Positions 25,747-33,252 of a stretch of 64,000 nt of DNA are shown here, one piece after another (position 1 is the first letter of the stretch; each line of letters starts with the position of its first letter). The stretch spans positions 310,001 to 374,000 of the forward strand of contig NZ_JOFJ01000003.1 of NCBI RefSeq assembly GCF_000718255.1, in the 5' to 3' direction. The notes below the pieces were generated by a model that made no database searches, was not told the origin of the DNA, and saw only the letters and a program-made list of their open reading frames with translations. The translations under genes and the position numbers were made by a program. Origin of the DNA: Spirillospora albida. Its GTDB lineage: Bacteria; Actinomycetota; Actinomycetes; Streptosporangiales; Streptosporangiaceae.

Positions 25747-26654
25747 TGGCCGCCGCCTCCCCCGCGGAACCGGATGCGTTGCCTGGCCTCCGCGGACCTG
25801 CTCGTGCCGCGCGCGTAATACCGCTCCAGGTAGAACTGCCCCACCATCAGGATCGAGGACAGCAGGAGGTACCAGAGGCAGGCCATCACCAGCATCGGGA
25901 TGATCTTGTAGGTGCTGGCATAGATGGTCTGCGCCGTGAACGTCAGCTCGGAATAGGGGACGGCCACGACCAGGGAGGTGTTCTTCAGCATCGAGATGGT
26001 CTCGTTGCCCGTCGGCGGGACGATCACCCGCATCGACTGCGGCAGCACGATCCGCCGCAGCGTCTGCAGGCGGGACATGCCGAGGGCGCTCGCCGCCTCG
26101 GTCTGCCCCTCGTCGACCGACTGGATCCCGGCGCGGACGATCTCCGCCATGTAGGCGGCCTCGTTCAGGATCAGCCCGAGGGCCGCGGCGAGCGCCACAT
26201 TGACGAGTTCCTGCGTCTTCCACGTGTGGAACTCCGGGCCGAACGGGATGCCGACGCCGATCGTCGGGAGCAGCGAACCGATCGCACCCCAGATCAGCAA
26301 CTGGGTGTAGAGCGGCGTGCCCCGGAAGAACCACAGGTAGACGAAGGCCGCACCCCGCAGCAGCGGGTTCTCCGACATGCGCATCAGCGCGAGCACGATG
26401 CCGAAGACGATGGCGCCGATCATCGCGGCGACCGTCAGCCAGATCGTGTTCCGGACGCCCTTGAGCACCGGATCGGAGAAGAGGTACTTCCACTGCTCCG
26501 GCCATTCCAGCGCCTTGCTGGTGACCAGGAAGTGGACGAACATCGCGATCAGGACGAGGATCACGGCCGCGCCGAGCCAGCGGCCCGGATGACGGACCGG
26601 GACGGCCTTGATCGCCTCAGGCCGTCCCGGTTCGACGTCGCTGTCGACGGTCAT
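25743..26654 (-). CDS. amino-acid ABC transporter permease
   Basis: 303 residues. The N-terminal 25 residues are cytoplasmic, followed by one transmembrane helix and a periplasmic-type loop, then the five-helix HisM/GlnP core beginning KGVRNTIWLTVAAMIG. The EAA loop that contacts the ATPase is EAASALGMSRLQTLRRIVLPQ. The extra first helix and long loop (EWPEQWKYLFSDP) are common in actinobacterial single-permease systems. It overlaps the ATPase gene and begins four bases after the binding-protein stop. Confidence 0.95.
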   Translation of the reverse strand: MTVDSDVEPGRPEAIKAVPVRHPGRWLGAAVILVLIAMFVHFLVTSKALEWPEQWKYLFSDPVLKGVRNTIWLTVAAMIGAIVFGIVLALMRMSENPLLRGAAFVYLWFFRGTPLYTQLLIWGAIGSLLPTIGVGIPFGPEFHTWKTQELVNVALAAALGLILNEAAYMAEIVRAGIQSVDEGQTEAASALGMSRLQTLRRIVLPQSMRVIVPPTGNETISMLKNTSLVVAVPYSELTFTAQTIYASTYKIIPMLVMACLWYLLLSSILMVGQFYLERYYARGTSRSAEARQRIRFRGGGGGQ

Positions 26655-26658
26655 GCGA

Positions 26659-27564
26659 TCAGCTCTGCGCGCCGTTGATCACCGGGTCGGTGATGGCGCC
26701 GCTCTCCACGCCGTTGTCCGTGAGGATCTTCTTGTAGGTGCCGTCGGCGATGAGGGCCTTCAGCGCGGCGAGGACGGCGTCCTTGAACTGGCCGCTGTCC
26801 TTCTTGAGCGCGTAGCCGTAGGGCGCCGTGTCGTAGGCCTGGCCGATGATCTCCAGCTTGCCGCCGGTCTTCTTCACCGCGTCGCCGACGATCGGGGAGT
26901 CGGCGGCCATGCCGTCCACCTTCCCCGCGACCAGGTCGTTGTTGACCTCGGTCTGCTGCTTGCGGACGACCGTCTTGATCTCCGGCTTGCCGGCGTCGGC
27001 GCACTTCTTGCTGCGCGCCTTCAGGTCGTCGACCTGCACGGTGCCCTGCTGGACGCCGATGGTCTTGCCGCACGCGTCGTCCGGGTTGACGCCCTTCGGG
27101 TTGCCCTTGAGAGCCGCCCACGTCGTGCCCGCGGAGTAGTAGGTGACGAAGTCGACGACCTTCTCGCGCTCCTTGTTGTCCGTGAAGGAGGAGACGCCGA
27201 TCTCGTACTTGCCGGACTGGACGCCGGGGATGATGGTGTCGAAGCCCGCGTTCTGGAACTCGACCTTCAGCCCGAGCTTCGCCGCGACCGCGGTGAACAG
27301 CTCCACGTCCCAGCCGACGATCTTCTGGCTGGCCGGGTCGACCGACTCGTTGGGCGGGTAGGACGCGTCCGTACCGATGACGATCTTGCCGTCGCTCTTG
27401 ACGGCGTCCGGCACCATCGCCGCGAGCTTGGCGTCGGCGTTGGCCGCGGGCGCCTTCGCGTCGTCGGAGCCGTCGTCGCCGCCGCAGGCCGACAGGGCGA
27501 GGGCGCCCGTCAGCACGAGGGCACCGGCGGCGAGGGTGTGGCGGCGCAGAGAACCGGTGATCAC
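26659..27564 (-). CDS. amino-acid ABC transporter substrate-binding lipoprotein
   Basis: 301 residues. Signal peptide with lipobox LSAC (Cys27), then a Gly/Asp linker and the family 3 solute-binding fold. Visible are IVIGTDASYPPNES, VGWDVELFTAVAAKLGLKVEF and IGVSSFTDNKEREKVVDFVTYY. Ligand is likely a polar amino acid; the aromatic Tyr-Pro motif and Arg/Glu-rich pocket fit glutamine or similar but do not decide it. First gene of the three-gene operon, with a promoter at 27645-27673. Confidence 0.93.
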   Translation of the reverse strand: MITGSLRRHTLAAGALVLTGALALSACGGDDGSDDAKAPAANADAKLAAMVPDAVKSDGKIVIGTDASYPPNESVDPASQKIVGWDVELFTAVAAKLGLKVEFQNAGFDTIIPGVQSGKYEIGVSSFTDNKEREKVVDFVTYYSAGTTWAALKGNPKGVNPDDACGKTIGVQQGTVQVDDLKARSKKCADAGKPEIKTVVRKQQTEVNNDLVAGKVDGMAADSPIVGDAVKKTGGKLEIIGQAYDTAPYGYALKKDSGQFKDAVLAALKALIADGTYKKILTDNGVESGAITDPVINGAQS

Positions 27565-27644
27565 GGGTCCCCCTTCACGTGGAGTGACGGATCCGCAGAG
27601 ATCCGAAGGTCAAGTGCACAGTTTGGCGCAATGTGGACCTGATC

Positions 27645-27673
27645 TGGATAAAGGGTCCGAAACAATCGGACAA
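27645..27673 (-). promoter_or_regulatory. promoter of the amino-acid ABC operon
   Basis: On the minus strand TTGTCC (27668-27673) and TATCCA (27645-27650) are separated by 17 bases, a good housekeeping promoter. Transcription would start about 75 bases before the binding-protein GTG/ATG region. Confidence 0.55.
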
Positions 27674-27677
27674 CGGG
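27662..27677 (+). repeat. direct repeat copy 1 (16 bp)
   Basis: ACAATCGGACAACGGG, identical to 27792-27807, 130 bases away. This copy contains the -35 element of the ABC operon promoter. Confidence 0.7.
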
Positions 27678-27737
27678 AAGGCCCGGCCGCCCGGCCTTCA
27701 TTACCGTACGCCACCGATCCGTGACCTTGCGATATTT

Positions 27738-27750
27738 GACCGTGACGGTC
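27738..27750. promoter_or_regulatory. 13-bp palindrome GACCGTGACGGTC
   Basis: A perfect inverted repeat with a one-base centre, midway between the two divergent genes. It could be an operator; no regulator is encoded next to it. Confidence 0.35.
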
Positions 27751-27791
27751 ACCACGAGCCCCGCACCGGGAAGCACGCCGGCGCGTATGGC

Positions 27792-27807
27792 ACAATCGGA
27801 CAACGGG
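27792..27807 (+). repeat. direct repeat copy 2 (16 bp)
   Basis: ACAATCGGACAACGGG, identical to 27662-27677. Lies about 105 bases before the malic enzyme start codon. Confidence 0.7.
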
Positions 27808-27912
27808 TGACCCCCGTACGTCGCGAGTTGTCCCTCCAGGTGATCAGGCCATCAACCCACACCTACCGCGCGACATCGCCCGAAAGCCCATCTTTCACTG
27901 ACAGGGGTCGCT

Positions 27913-29103
27913 GTGGCTGCTGAGCCCAATCCCAACGAACCGCTTCCGCTCGATCAGGATCCGGCCTTCCGCCTGCACCTCGGCGGCAAGCTCGAGATGC
28001 GCTCGACCATCCCCGTCCGCAACAAGGACGACCTCTCCCTCGCCTACACGCCCGGCGTCGCGCGGGTCTGCACCGCGATCGCCGACAACCCCGAGCTCGC
28101 CTACGAGTACACCTGGACCTCCAAGGTCGTCGCCGTCGTCACCGACGGCACCGCGGTGCTCGGCCTCGGCGACATCGGCCCGGCCGCGTCCATGCCGGTC
28201 ATGGAGGGCAAGTCCCTGCTGTTCAAGGAGTTCGCCGGCGTCGACTCGGTACCGATCGCGCTGAACACCACGGACACGGAAGAGATCATCGAGACGGTGA
28301 TCCGGATGGCGCCGAGCTTCGGCGGCATCAACCTGGAGGACATCAGCGCCCCCCGTTGCTTCGAGATCGAGGACCGTCTCCGCGCGGCGCTCGACATCCC
28401 CGTCTTCCACGACGACCAGCACGGCACCGCGATCGTCGCGCTGGCCGCGCTGAAGAACGCCGCCCGGTTCGTCGGCAAGCCGCTGTCGGAGCTGCGCGCC
28501 GTCGTCGCCGGCGCGGGCGCGTCCGGCATCGCGGTGTCCCAGATCCTCATCGAGGCCGGCATCGGCGACATCGCCCTGTCCGACAGCAAGGGCCTCATCT
28601 ACGAGGGCCGGGACGGGCTGAACCCGGTCAAGGAGCGCATCGCCAAGATCACGAACCGGTCGAAGCTGACGGGCTCCACCGAGGAGGCGCTGCGCGGCGC
28701 GGACGTTTTCATCGGTCTGTCCGGCAGCACAGTCCACGAGTCGTGCGTCGCCACCATGTCGGAGAACGCGATCGTGTTCGCGCTGTCGAACCCGACCCCG
28801 GAGGTCCACCCCGAGGTCGCGCGCCGGCACGCGAAGGTCGTCGCCACCGGGCGCAGCGACTACCCCAACCAGATCAACAACGTGCTCGCGTTCCCCGGCA
28901 TCTTCCGCGGCGCGCTGGACGTCCGGGCGCACACGATCACCGAGGGCATGAAGCTCGCGGCGGCGAACGCGCTCGCCGACATCGTCGGCAGCGACCTGAC
29001 CGCCGACTACGTCATCCCCGGCCCGTTCGACGACCGGGTCGCCCCGGCCGTCACCGCCGCGGTCGCGGCGCAGGCCCGCGCCGAGGGCGTGGCGCGCATC
29101 TGA
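27913..29103 (+). CDS. NAD(P)-dependent malic enzyme
   Basis: 396 residues from GTG, preceded by AGGGG. Short bacterial malic enzyme: the N-terminal catalytic part has SLAYTPGVARVC and IGPAASMPVMEGKSLLFKEF, with the metal site in INLEDISAPRCFEIEDRLR and FHDDQHGTAIV. The nucleotide fold is VVAGAGASGIAVSQIL, followed by DSKGLI. It converts malate to pyruvate and CO2 in the cytoplasm and feeds NAD(P)H. The phosphotransacetylase-like domain of longer enzymes is absent. A strong terminator follows. Confidence 0.95.
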   Translation: MAAEPNPNEPLPLDQDPAFRLHLGGKLEMRSTIPVRNKDDLSLAYTPGVARVCTAIADNPELAYEYTWTSKVVAVVTDGTAVLGLGDIGPAASMPVMEGKSLLFKEFAGVDSVPIALNTTDTEEIIETVIRMAPSFGGINLEDISAPRCFEIEDRLRAALDIPVFHDDQHGTAIVALAALKNAARFVGKPLSELRAVVAGAGASGIAVSQILIEAGIGDIALSDSKGLIYEGRDGLNPVKERIAKITNRSKLTGSTEEALRGADVFIGLSGSTVHESCVATMSENAIVFALSNPTPEVHPEVARRHAKVVATGRSDYPNQINNVLAFPGIFRGALDVRAHTITEGMKLAAANALADIVGSDLTADYVIPGPFDDRVAPAVTAAVAAQARAEGVARI

Positions 29104-29116
29104 TCGAGCGCCGGGA

Positions 29117-29151
29117 AATGACCCGCGCCCCTTTTCGGGGCGCGGGTCATT
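29117..29151. terminator. strong terminator after malic enzyme
   Basis: A perfect 15-bp stem, arms 29117-29131 and 29137-29151, with loop TTTTC. T residues follow (TGCGGTTTAT). Confidence 0.85.
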
Positions 29152-29181
29152 GCGGTTTATAGGGTGTAATATCCGTCACGG

Positions 29182-29208
29182 GGGAATGACCCTGGGGATT
29201 CGTCCGTT
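29182..29208 (+). promoter_or_regulatory. SigR-type promoter of the CGNR-protein gene
   Basis: GGGAAT (29182-29187), 18 bases, GTT (29206-29208) is an exact match to the SigR consensus GGGAAY-N18/19-GTT known from Streptomyces thiol-stress regulons. It lies 26 bases before the GTG start. The same arrangement occurs in front of sigR itself in this window. Confidence 0.7.
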
Positions 29209-29234
29209 CCGGCCGAGACCAGCGGGGAGCGAAT

Positions 29235-29810
29235 GTGGATCTCGTCTCTTATGCGGATCTCGCGATCGAGCTCGTGAACACCCAGCACGCCCACCACGAC
29301 GACCTCCGTGACCTCGACGGGCTCCGGGCGCTGCTCACCCGCCGGCCGCATCTGGAGGGCCGCACGACGCACCGCGACCTCGACGCCGTGCGCGAGCTCC
29401 GCGCCGAACTGCGCGCCATCTTCGTCTCCGTCTCGCGGGGCGACGAGGACGACGCGGTGGACCGGCTCAACACGCTGATGATCCAGCATCCGATCCATCC
29501 GCAGGTGTCCCGGCACGACGACCAGGACTGGCATCTCCATTTCAACGAGGCCGGATCCATCCCGGACCGGGTCGCCGCCCGCACCGCGATGGGCCTCGCC
29601 GCCAAGATCGGTTCCGAGGGCATCGACCGGCTCGGGATCTGCCGGGCGGACGGCTGCGGGCAGGTCTACTTCGACACCACCGCGAACCACTCCCGCCGCT
29701 ACTGCTCGGAGCACTGCGCCGGGCGGCCGCGGGCGACCGCGGCCTGCCATCCGCCCGTCGCCCGGGTGACGGCGCGTCCGCCGACGGCGACGCGCGAGAG
29801 CGGCCGGTAG
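29235..29810 (+). CDS. ABATE/CGNR zinc-finger domain protein
   Basis: 191 residues from GTG, preceded by GGGGAG. N-terminal ABATE-type domain opens with DLAIELVNTQH; the C-terminal zinc module has Cys136, Cys141, Cys157 and Cys161, with YFDTTANHSRRYCSEHC. The family CGNR tetrapeptide is replaced by CAGR. Such proteins are taken to be regulators, possibly DNA binding. The SigR-type promoter suggests induction by thiol oxidation. The last 112 bases overlap the opposite-strand sodX gene, including the codon of the final zinc Cys. Confidence 0.8.
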   Translation: MDLVSYADLAIELVNTQHAHHDDLRDLDGLRALLTRRPHLEGRTTHRDLDAVRELRAELRAIFVSVSRGDEDDAVDRLNTLMIQHPIHPQVSRHDDQDWHLHFNEAGSIPDRVAARTAMGLAAKIGSEGIDRLGICRADGCGQVYFDTTANHSRRYCSEHCAGRPRATAACHPPVARVTARPPTATRESGR

Positions 29811-30148
29811 CGCGCGGCGACGCGTCCGATCACCAGGTCGTCGGGGACGGCGCCGAAGTCCCAGCTGTCGCTGCGGCCCGGGGCGCGCTGGTTGTCGCTC
29901 TCCAGCCACCACCCGTCCCGCTCCCGGCGCGCGGCACGCTTCACGATGAGGAGTTCCGGACGCTCCGGATGCCGGGCGACGACCGCGTCGCCCGGCGCGG
30001 GGCGTCCGGGCGTCCACACCAGGAGCCAGTCGCCGGGCCGCAGGGCGGGCAGCATCGACTCCCCCGCCACCTCGACCGCCCGCACCCGGCGCTTGAGCAG
30101 CCCGAGCCCCAGCAGAACGGCCCCGCAGGCCGCCGCGGTCCGAATCAC
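29699..30148 (-). CDS. sodX: nickel-type superoxide dismutase maturation protease (S26 signal-peptidase family)
   Basis: 149 residues from GTG, preceded by GGGGAGGGG. One N-terminal membrane helix, then the S26 core: catalytic Ser31 in VAGESMLPALRPGDWLL and Lys70 in LLIVKRAARR, with GDAVVARHP between. It is the protease that removes the leader of the nickel SOD precursor and exposes the metal-binding His; the divergent sodN gene next to it supports this. From about residue 113 the reading frame overlaps the CGNR gene antisense, and this tail (PLSRVAVGGR onward) looks like poorly conserved extension. Confidence 0.85.
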   Translation of the reverse strand: MIRTAAACGAVLLGLGLLKRRVRAVEVAGESMLPALRPGDWLLVWTPGRPAPGDAVVARHPERPELLIVKRAARRERDGWWLESDNQRAPGRSDSWDFGAVPDDLVIGRVAARYRPLSRVAVGGRAVTRATGGWQAAVARGRPAQCSEQ

Positions 30149-30306
30149 ATGCCCCTCCCCGCATGGCCCGCCGCATCGCGGTCACCACTTCACCGGGACC
30201 GGGCGGCCTACGCCGAATTACCGACCGCCCTAGCCGTACGGCGTCCGGCCCTTCAGAGTAATGTCGGTGCCCTGAGCATGATCCGAACGAGGGAAGGGAT
30301 TCGCAG

Positions 30307-30708
30307 GTGTTGCTCAAGCTTCTGCGCCCGAAGACGACGGTCTCCGCACACTGCGACCTGCCGTGCGGTGTCTACGACCCGGCGCAGGCCCGGATCGAGG
30401 CCGAGTCGGTCAAGGCGATCTGCGAGAAGTACGCGGCCAACGAGGACCCGGAGTTCCGGGCCCGCGCGATCCTGATCAAGGAGCAGCGTTCCCAGCTGGT
30501 CAAGGAGCACCTGTGGGTGCTCTGGACCGACTACTTCAAGCCGCCGCACTTCGAGAAGTACCCCCAGCTGCACCAGCTGTTCAACGAGGCCACCAAGCTC
30601 GCCGGCGCCGGCGGCACCAAGGGCTCGATGGACGTCAAGAACGCCGAGGACCTGCTGGGCCGGATCGCGGAGATCGACAAGATCTTCTGGGAGACCAAGC
30701 AGGCATGA
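30307..30708 (+). CDS. sodN: nickel superoxide dismutase
   Basis: 133 residues from GTG with GGGAAGGGA upstream. A 14-residue leader is followed by the nickel hook HCDLPCGVY, so His15, Cys16 and Cys20 become the metal ligands after cleavage by SodX. The rest is the four-helix bundle (QARIEAESVKAICEKYAANEDPEF and IDKIFWETK). The mature enzyme is a cytoplasmic hexamer that dismutates superoxide. A TAATGT box lies about 45 bases upstream as a possible -10. I could not identify a convincing Nur box. A perfect terminator follows. Confidence 0.97.
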   Translation: MLLKLLRPKTTVSAHCDLPCGVYDPAQARIEAESVKAICEKYAANEDPEFRARAILIKEQRSQLVKEHLWVLWTDYFKPPHFEKYPQLHQLFNEATKLAGAGGTKGSMDVKNAEDLLGRIAEIDKIFWETKQA

Positions 30709-30717
30709 TCGAACGGT

Positions 30718-30758
30718 GAAGCCGGGGCCCGTCCAGCGGCTGGACGGGCCCCGGCTTC
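30718..30758. terminator. 19-bp perfect terminator hairpin after sodN
   Basis: Arms 30718-30736 and 30740-30758 are exact reverse complements (GAAGCCGGGGCC... against ...GGCCCCGGCTTC) with a three-base loop CGG. It lies between the convergent sodN and acetyltransferase genes and can serve both. Confidence 0.85.
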
Positions 30759-30798
30759 GCGACCGCCCCGCGTGCGCGGGGAGCAGCGCCTTGTAGCG

Positions 30799-31281
30799 CT
30801 ATCGTCTCTTCTCCCCGCGGGCCACCGCCGCAATGGCATCGGCGTCGAGCCGGTAGACGGTCCACTCGTCCTGAGGGCGGGCGCCCATCGCCTCGTAGAA
30901 GGCGATCGCGCTGGAGTTCCAGTCGAGAACGGACCACTCGACGCGCGTGTAGCCGCGCTCGTCGGCGATGCGGACCAGCTCCGTCAGCAGGGCCTTGCCG
31001 TAGCCGTTGCCCCGGACGGCAGGGTCCACGAACAGGTCTTCCAGGTAGATGCCGTGGCGGCCCGTCCAGGTCGAGTAGTTGACGAACCACACGGCGAAGC
31101 CTGCGGCCTTGCCCTCGTGCTCGGCGACGTGGGCGAACACCTTCGGGTCGTCCCCGAACAGGCTCGCGCGGACCAGGTCCTCGGTGGTCTTCACCTCGTG
31201 CGGGGCGCGCTCGTACTCGGCGAGCGCGTGGATCAGCCGGAAGATCGCGGGTACGTCATCGGGACGAGCGGGTCGAATCAC
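30799..31281 (-). CDS. GNAT family N-acetyltransferase
   Basis: 160 residues. GNAT motif A is visible as LEDLFVDPAVRGNGYGKALLTELV, with VEWSVLDWNSSAIAFYEAMGA following, close to the diamine N-acetyltransferase (SSAT-like) subgroup. Substrate may be a polyamine or amino acid. The start is GTG at 31281, with TAGCCT six bases upstream (31288-31293 on the plus strand) and no ribosome site, so transcription is probably leaderless. Confidence 0.88.
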   Translation of the reverse strand: MIRPARPDDVPAIFRLIHALAEYERAPHEVKTTEDLVRASLFGDDPKVFAHVAEHEGKAAGFAVWFVNYSTWTGRHGIYLEDLFVDPAVRGNGYGKALLTELVRIADERGYTRVEWSVLDWNSSAIAFYEAMGARPQDEWTVYRLDADAIAAVARGEKRR

Positions 31282-31458
31282 CCCGGCAGGCTACCGGCCT
31301 CCCGGAGTGATCATCGCCTCGCCGGGAAGGGGTTTGGAACGCGTCCTTTCACGTCGGCGCGGACATTGGTGAGAAAGCCACGCGCGGCGGATCGTCGCGG
31401 GGGGCCCGGGGCGCGGTAGTTTCGAAGACAGCGGGACCCCACCCTGCGAGGGAGTGAC

Positions 31459-31884
31459 GTGACCGAGGAAACCGCAGCAATGCCGGCCGGCACACAGTTG
31501 TCCGTCCGCGACGTGGTGACCGTGAGGCTGCCCGCCGCGAGTGCCTACCTGTCCGTCCTGCGGACGGCGACGGCGGGACTCGCGGCCCGGCTGGACTTCA
31601 CGCTCGACGAGATCGAGGATCTGCGCATCGCGGTCGACGAGGCGTGCGCGATGCTGCTCGCCCAGGCCGTCCCCGGGACGGATCTGACGTGCGAATTCGA
31701 GCTGACCGGGGAGGCCGTGCGCATCTCCGTGTCGGTCCTGACCATGGACGGCCGCGAACCGAGCCGCGACACGTTCGCCTGGACCGTCCTGTCGTCGCTC
31801 GCCGGCGAGGTCGACGCCCAGGTCGGCCCCGACGACCGGGTCATCGTGACGCTGCAGAAGCGGCGCGGTGCGGAGGCCCCGTGA
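31459..31884 (+). CDS. RsbW-like anti-sigma factor/serine kinase
   Basis: 141 residues from GTG, preceded by GAGGGAG. HATPase fold of the RsbW/SpoIIAB group: LDFTLDEIEDLRIAVDEACAMLL is the N-box region. The later glycine box is weak (GPDDRVIVTLQKR), so kinase activity is uncertain. The stop overlaps the sigma-factor GTG (GTGA at 31881-31884), typical of an anti-sigma/sigma pair under common control. In mycobacteria the corresponding pair is UsfX-SigF. Confidence 0.88.
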   Translation: MTEETAAMPAGTQLSVRDVVTVRLPAASAYLSVLRTATAGLAARLDFTLDEIEDLRIAVDEACAMLLAQAVPGTDLTCEFELTGEAVRISVSVLTMDGREPSRDTFAWTVLSSLAGEVDAQVGPDDRVIVTLQKRRGAEAP

Positions 31885-32693
31885 CGGAGAAGACGACCAT
31901 CGCCGGAACCGGCAACGAGCGGTCCGACAGCTCCGTGCCGGACCGGGCCCGCGCGCGCGCCCTGTTCGAGCGGCTCAACGAGCTCCCCGAGGGCGACCCG
32001 GAGCGCCAGCGCATCCGCGACCAGCTGGTGGAGCTGCACCTGCCGCTGGTCGAGTACCTCGCGCGCCGCTTCCGCAACCGCGGTGAGTGGCTGGACGACC
32101 TCATCCAGGTCGCCACGATCGGCCTGATCAAGTCGATCGACCGGTTCGACCTGGAACGCGGCGTCGAGTTCTCCACCTACGCGACCCCGACGATCGTCGG
32201 GGAGATCAAGCGGCACTTCCGCGACAAGGGCTGGGCGGTGCGGGTGCCGCGCCGGCTCCAGGAGCTGAAGCTGTCGCTGACCAAGGCGATCAGCGACCTC
32301 GCGCAGCGCGAGGGCCGCGCGCCGACCGTCAGCGAGCTGGCCGCGCACCTGCAGATGAGCGAGGAGGAGGTGCTGGAGGGCCTGGAGTCGGCGAACGCCT
32401 ACTCCACCGTGTCCCTGGACGCCCCCGACTCGGGTGACGAGGACGCTCCCGCCGTCGCCGACTCCCTCGGCATGGTCGACGAGTCCCTCGAGGGCGTCGA
32501 GTACCGCGAGTCGCTCAAGCCGCTGCTGGAGAAGCTGCCCGCGCGGGAGAAGAAGATCCTGCTGCTGCGGTTCTTCGGCAACATGACCCAGTCGCAGATC
32601 GCGGCCGAGCTCGGCATCTCCCAGATGCACGTGTCGCGGCTGCTGGCCCGCACGCTCGCGCAGCTGCGGGAGGGCCTCACCGCCGACGAGTGA
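31881..32693 (+). CDS. SigB/SigF family RNA polymerase sigma factor
   Basis: 270 residues. Region 2 is RDQLVELHLPLVEYLARRFRNRGEWLDDLIQVATIGLIKSIDRFD, followed by EFSTYATPTIVGEIKRHFRD. Region 3 is RAPTVSELAAHLQMSEEEVLEGLE, and region 4 is LPAREKKILLLRFFGNMTQSQIAAELGISQMHVSRLLARTL. This is the general-stress/differentiation sigma group SigB/SigF. It is co-translated with the preceding anti-sigma gene. I found no matching GTTT-GGGTA promoter upstream. Confidence 0.93.
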   Translation: MTEKTTIAGTGNERSDSSVPDRARARALFERLNELPEGDPERQRIRDQLVELHLPLVEYLARRFRNRGEWLDDLIQVATIGLIKSIDRFDLERGVEFSTYATPTIVGEIKRHFRDKGWAVRVPRRLQELKLSLTKAISDLAQREGRAPTVSELAAHLQMSEEEVLEGLESANAYSTVSLDAPDSGDEDAPAVADSLGMVDESLEGVEYRESLKPLLEKLPAREKKILLLRFFGNMTQSQIAAELGISQMHVSRLLARTLAQLREGLTADE

Positions 32694-32696
32694 CGC

Positions 32697-33140
32697 TCAC
32701 GACCCGTCGCCGGGCTCCTTGCGGGGCTCGGCGAGGACGGGTCCGTCGTCGTCCTCCGCCTGAGGGGTCTCGACCAGCCACGCCGTGCTGGGCGGGCTGA
32801 GGACGGCGACCAGCGTGAGGACGGCGACGAGCCCGAGCGGCACGGCCAGCGCGACCTGCTCGCTCTGCCACAGCGACCACGCGACCGGCAGCGCGAACAG
32901 CTGCGTCAGCACGGTGGGGGCGCGGCTCCACGGCTCGGCGCGCAGCATCCCCCGCGCGCACGCGAGCATGCCGAGCCCGCCCGCGAGGGCGAGGACGGTC
33001 ACGCCGATCGCGCTCACCGGGTCGACGGCGGCGCCGCGGGCCGTCTCGGCCCCCGTGAACACCCCGAAGCCGACGGCGGCGAGGCCCTCGGCCGCTTCGA
33101 GCACGGCGGCGGCCCGCACGGTCTTGGGAGGCTTCGACAC
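32697..33140 (-). CDS. small multi-pass membrane protein
   Basis: 147 residues from GTG at 33140. About four hydrophobic helices lie between residues 10 and 115, and a hydrophilic acidic tail follows (EDDDGPVLAEPRKEPGDGS). No known motif. It is a common actinobacterial integral membrane protein type without assigned function. Three bases separate its stop from the stop of the convergent sigma gene; it diverges from the lipid kinase gene. Confidence 0.75.
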   Translation of the reverse strand: MSKPPKTVRAAAVLEAAEGLAAVGFGVFTGAETARGAAVDPVSAIGVTVLALAGGLGMLACARGMLRAEPWSRAPTVLTQLFALPVAWSLWQSEQVALAVPLGLVAVLTLVAVLSPPSTAWLVETPQAEDDDGPVLAEPRKEPGDGS

Positions 33141-33252
33141 AATCGCCAACCCTACTCGCCCCCTGGTCGCCCGACCGCCCCGCACCCGCTGGGCCACCGG
33201 AGCGGGCGAACCCGTGGCCGAGCCGCGCGGAACGGCAGATAGCCTGGCGCTC

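Larger units (their letters stand above)
27565..27912. other. regulatory intergenic region between ABC operon and malic enzyme
   Basis: 348 bases without a gene. It contains the 16-base direct repeat ACAATCGGACAACGGG at 27662-27677 and 27792-27807, a perfect 13-base palindrome GACCGTGACGGTC at 27738-27750, and a minus-strand promoter whose -35 lies in the first repeat copy. The layout suggests one regulator acting on both divergent transcripts. Confidence 0.5.

Noticed and set aside
30149..30306. Nur (nickel regulator) box between sodX and sodN
   Set aside because: I looked for the TTGCA-N5-TTGCAA type motif and did not find a convincing one.
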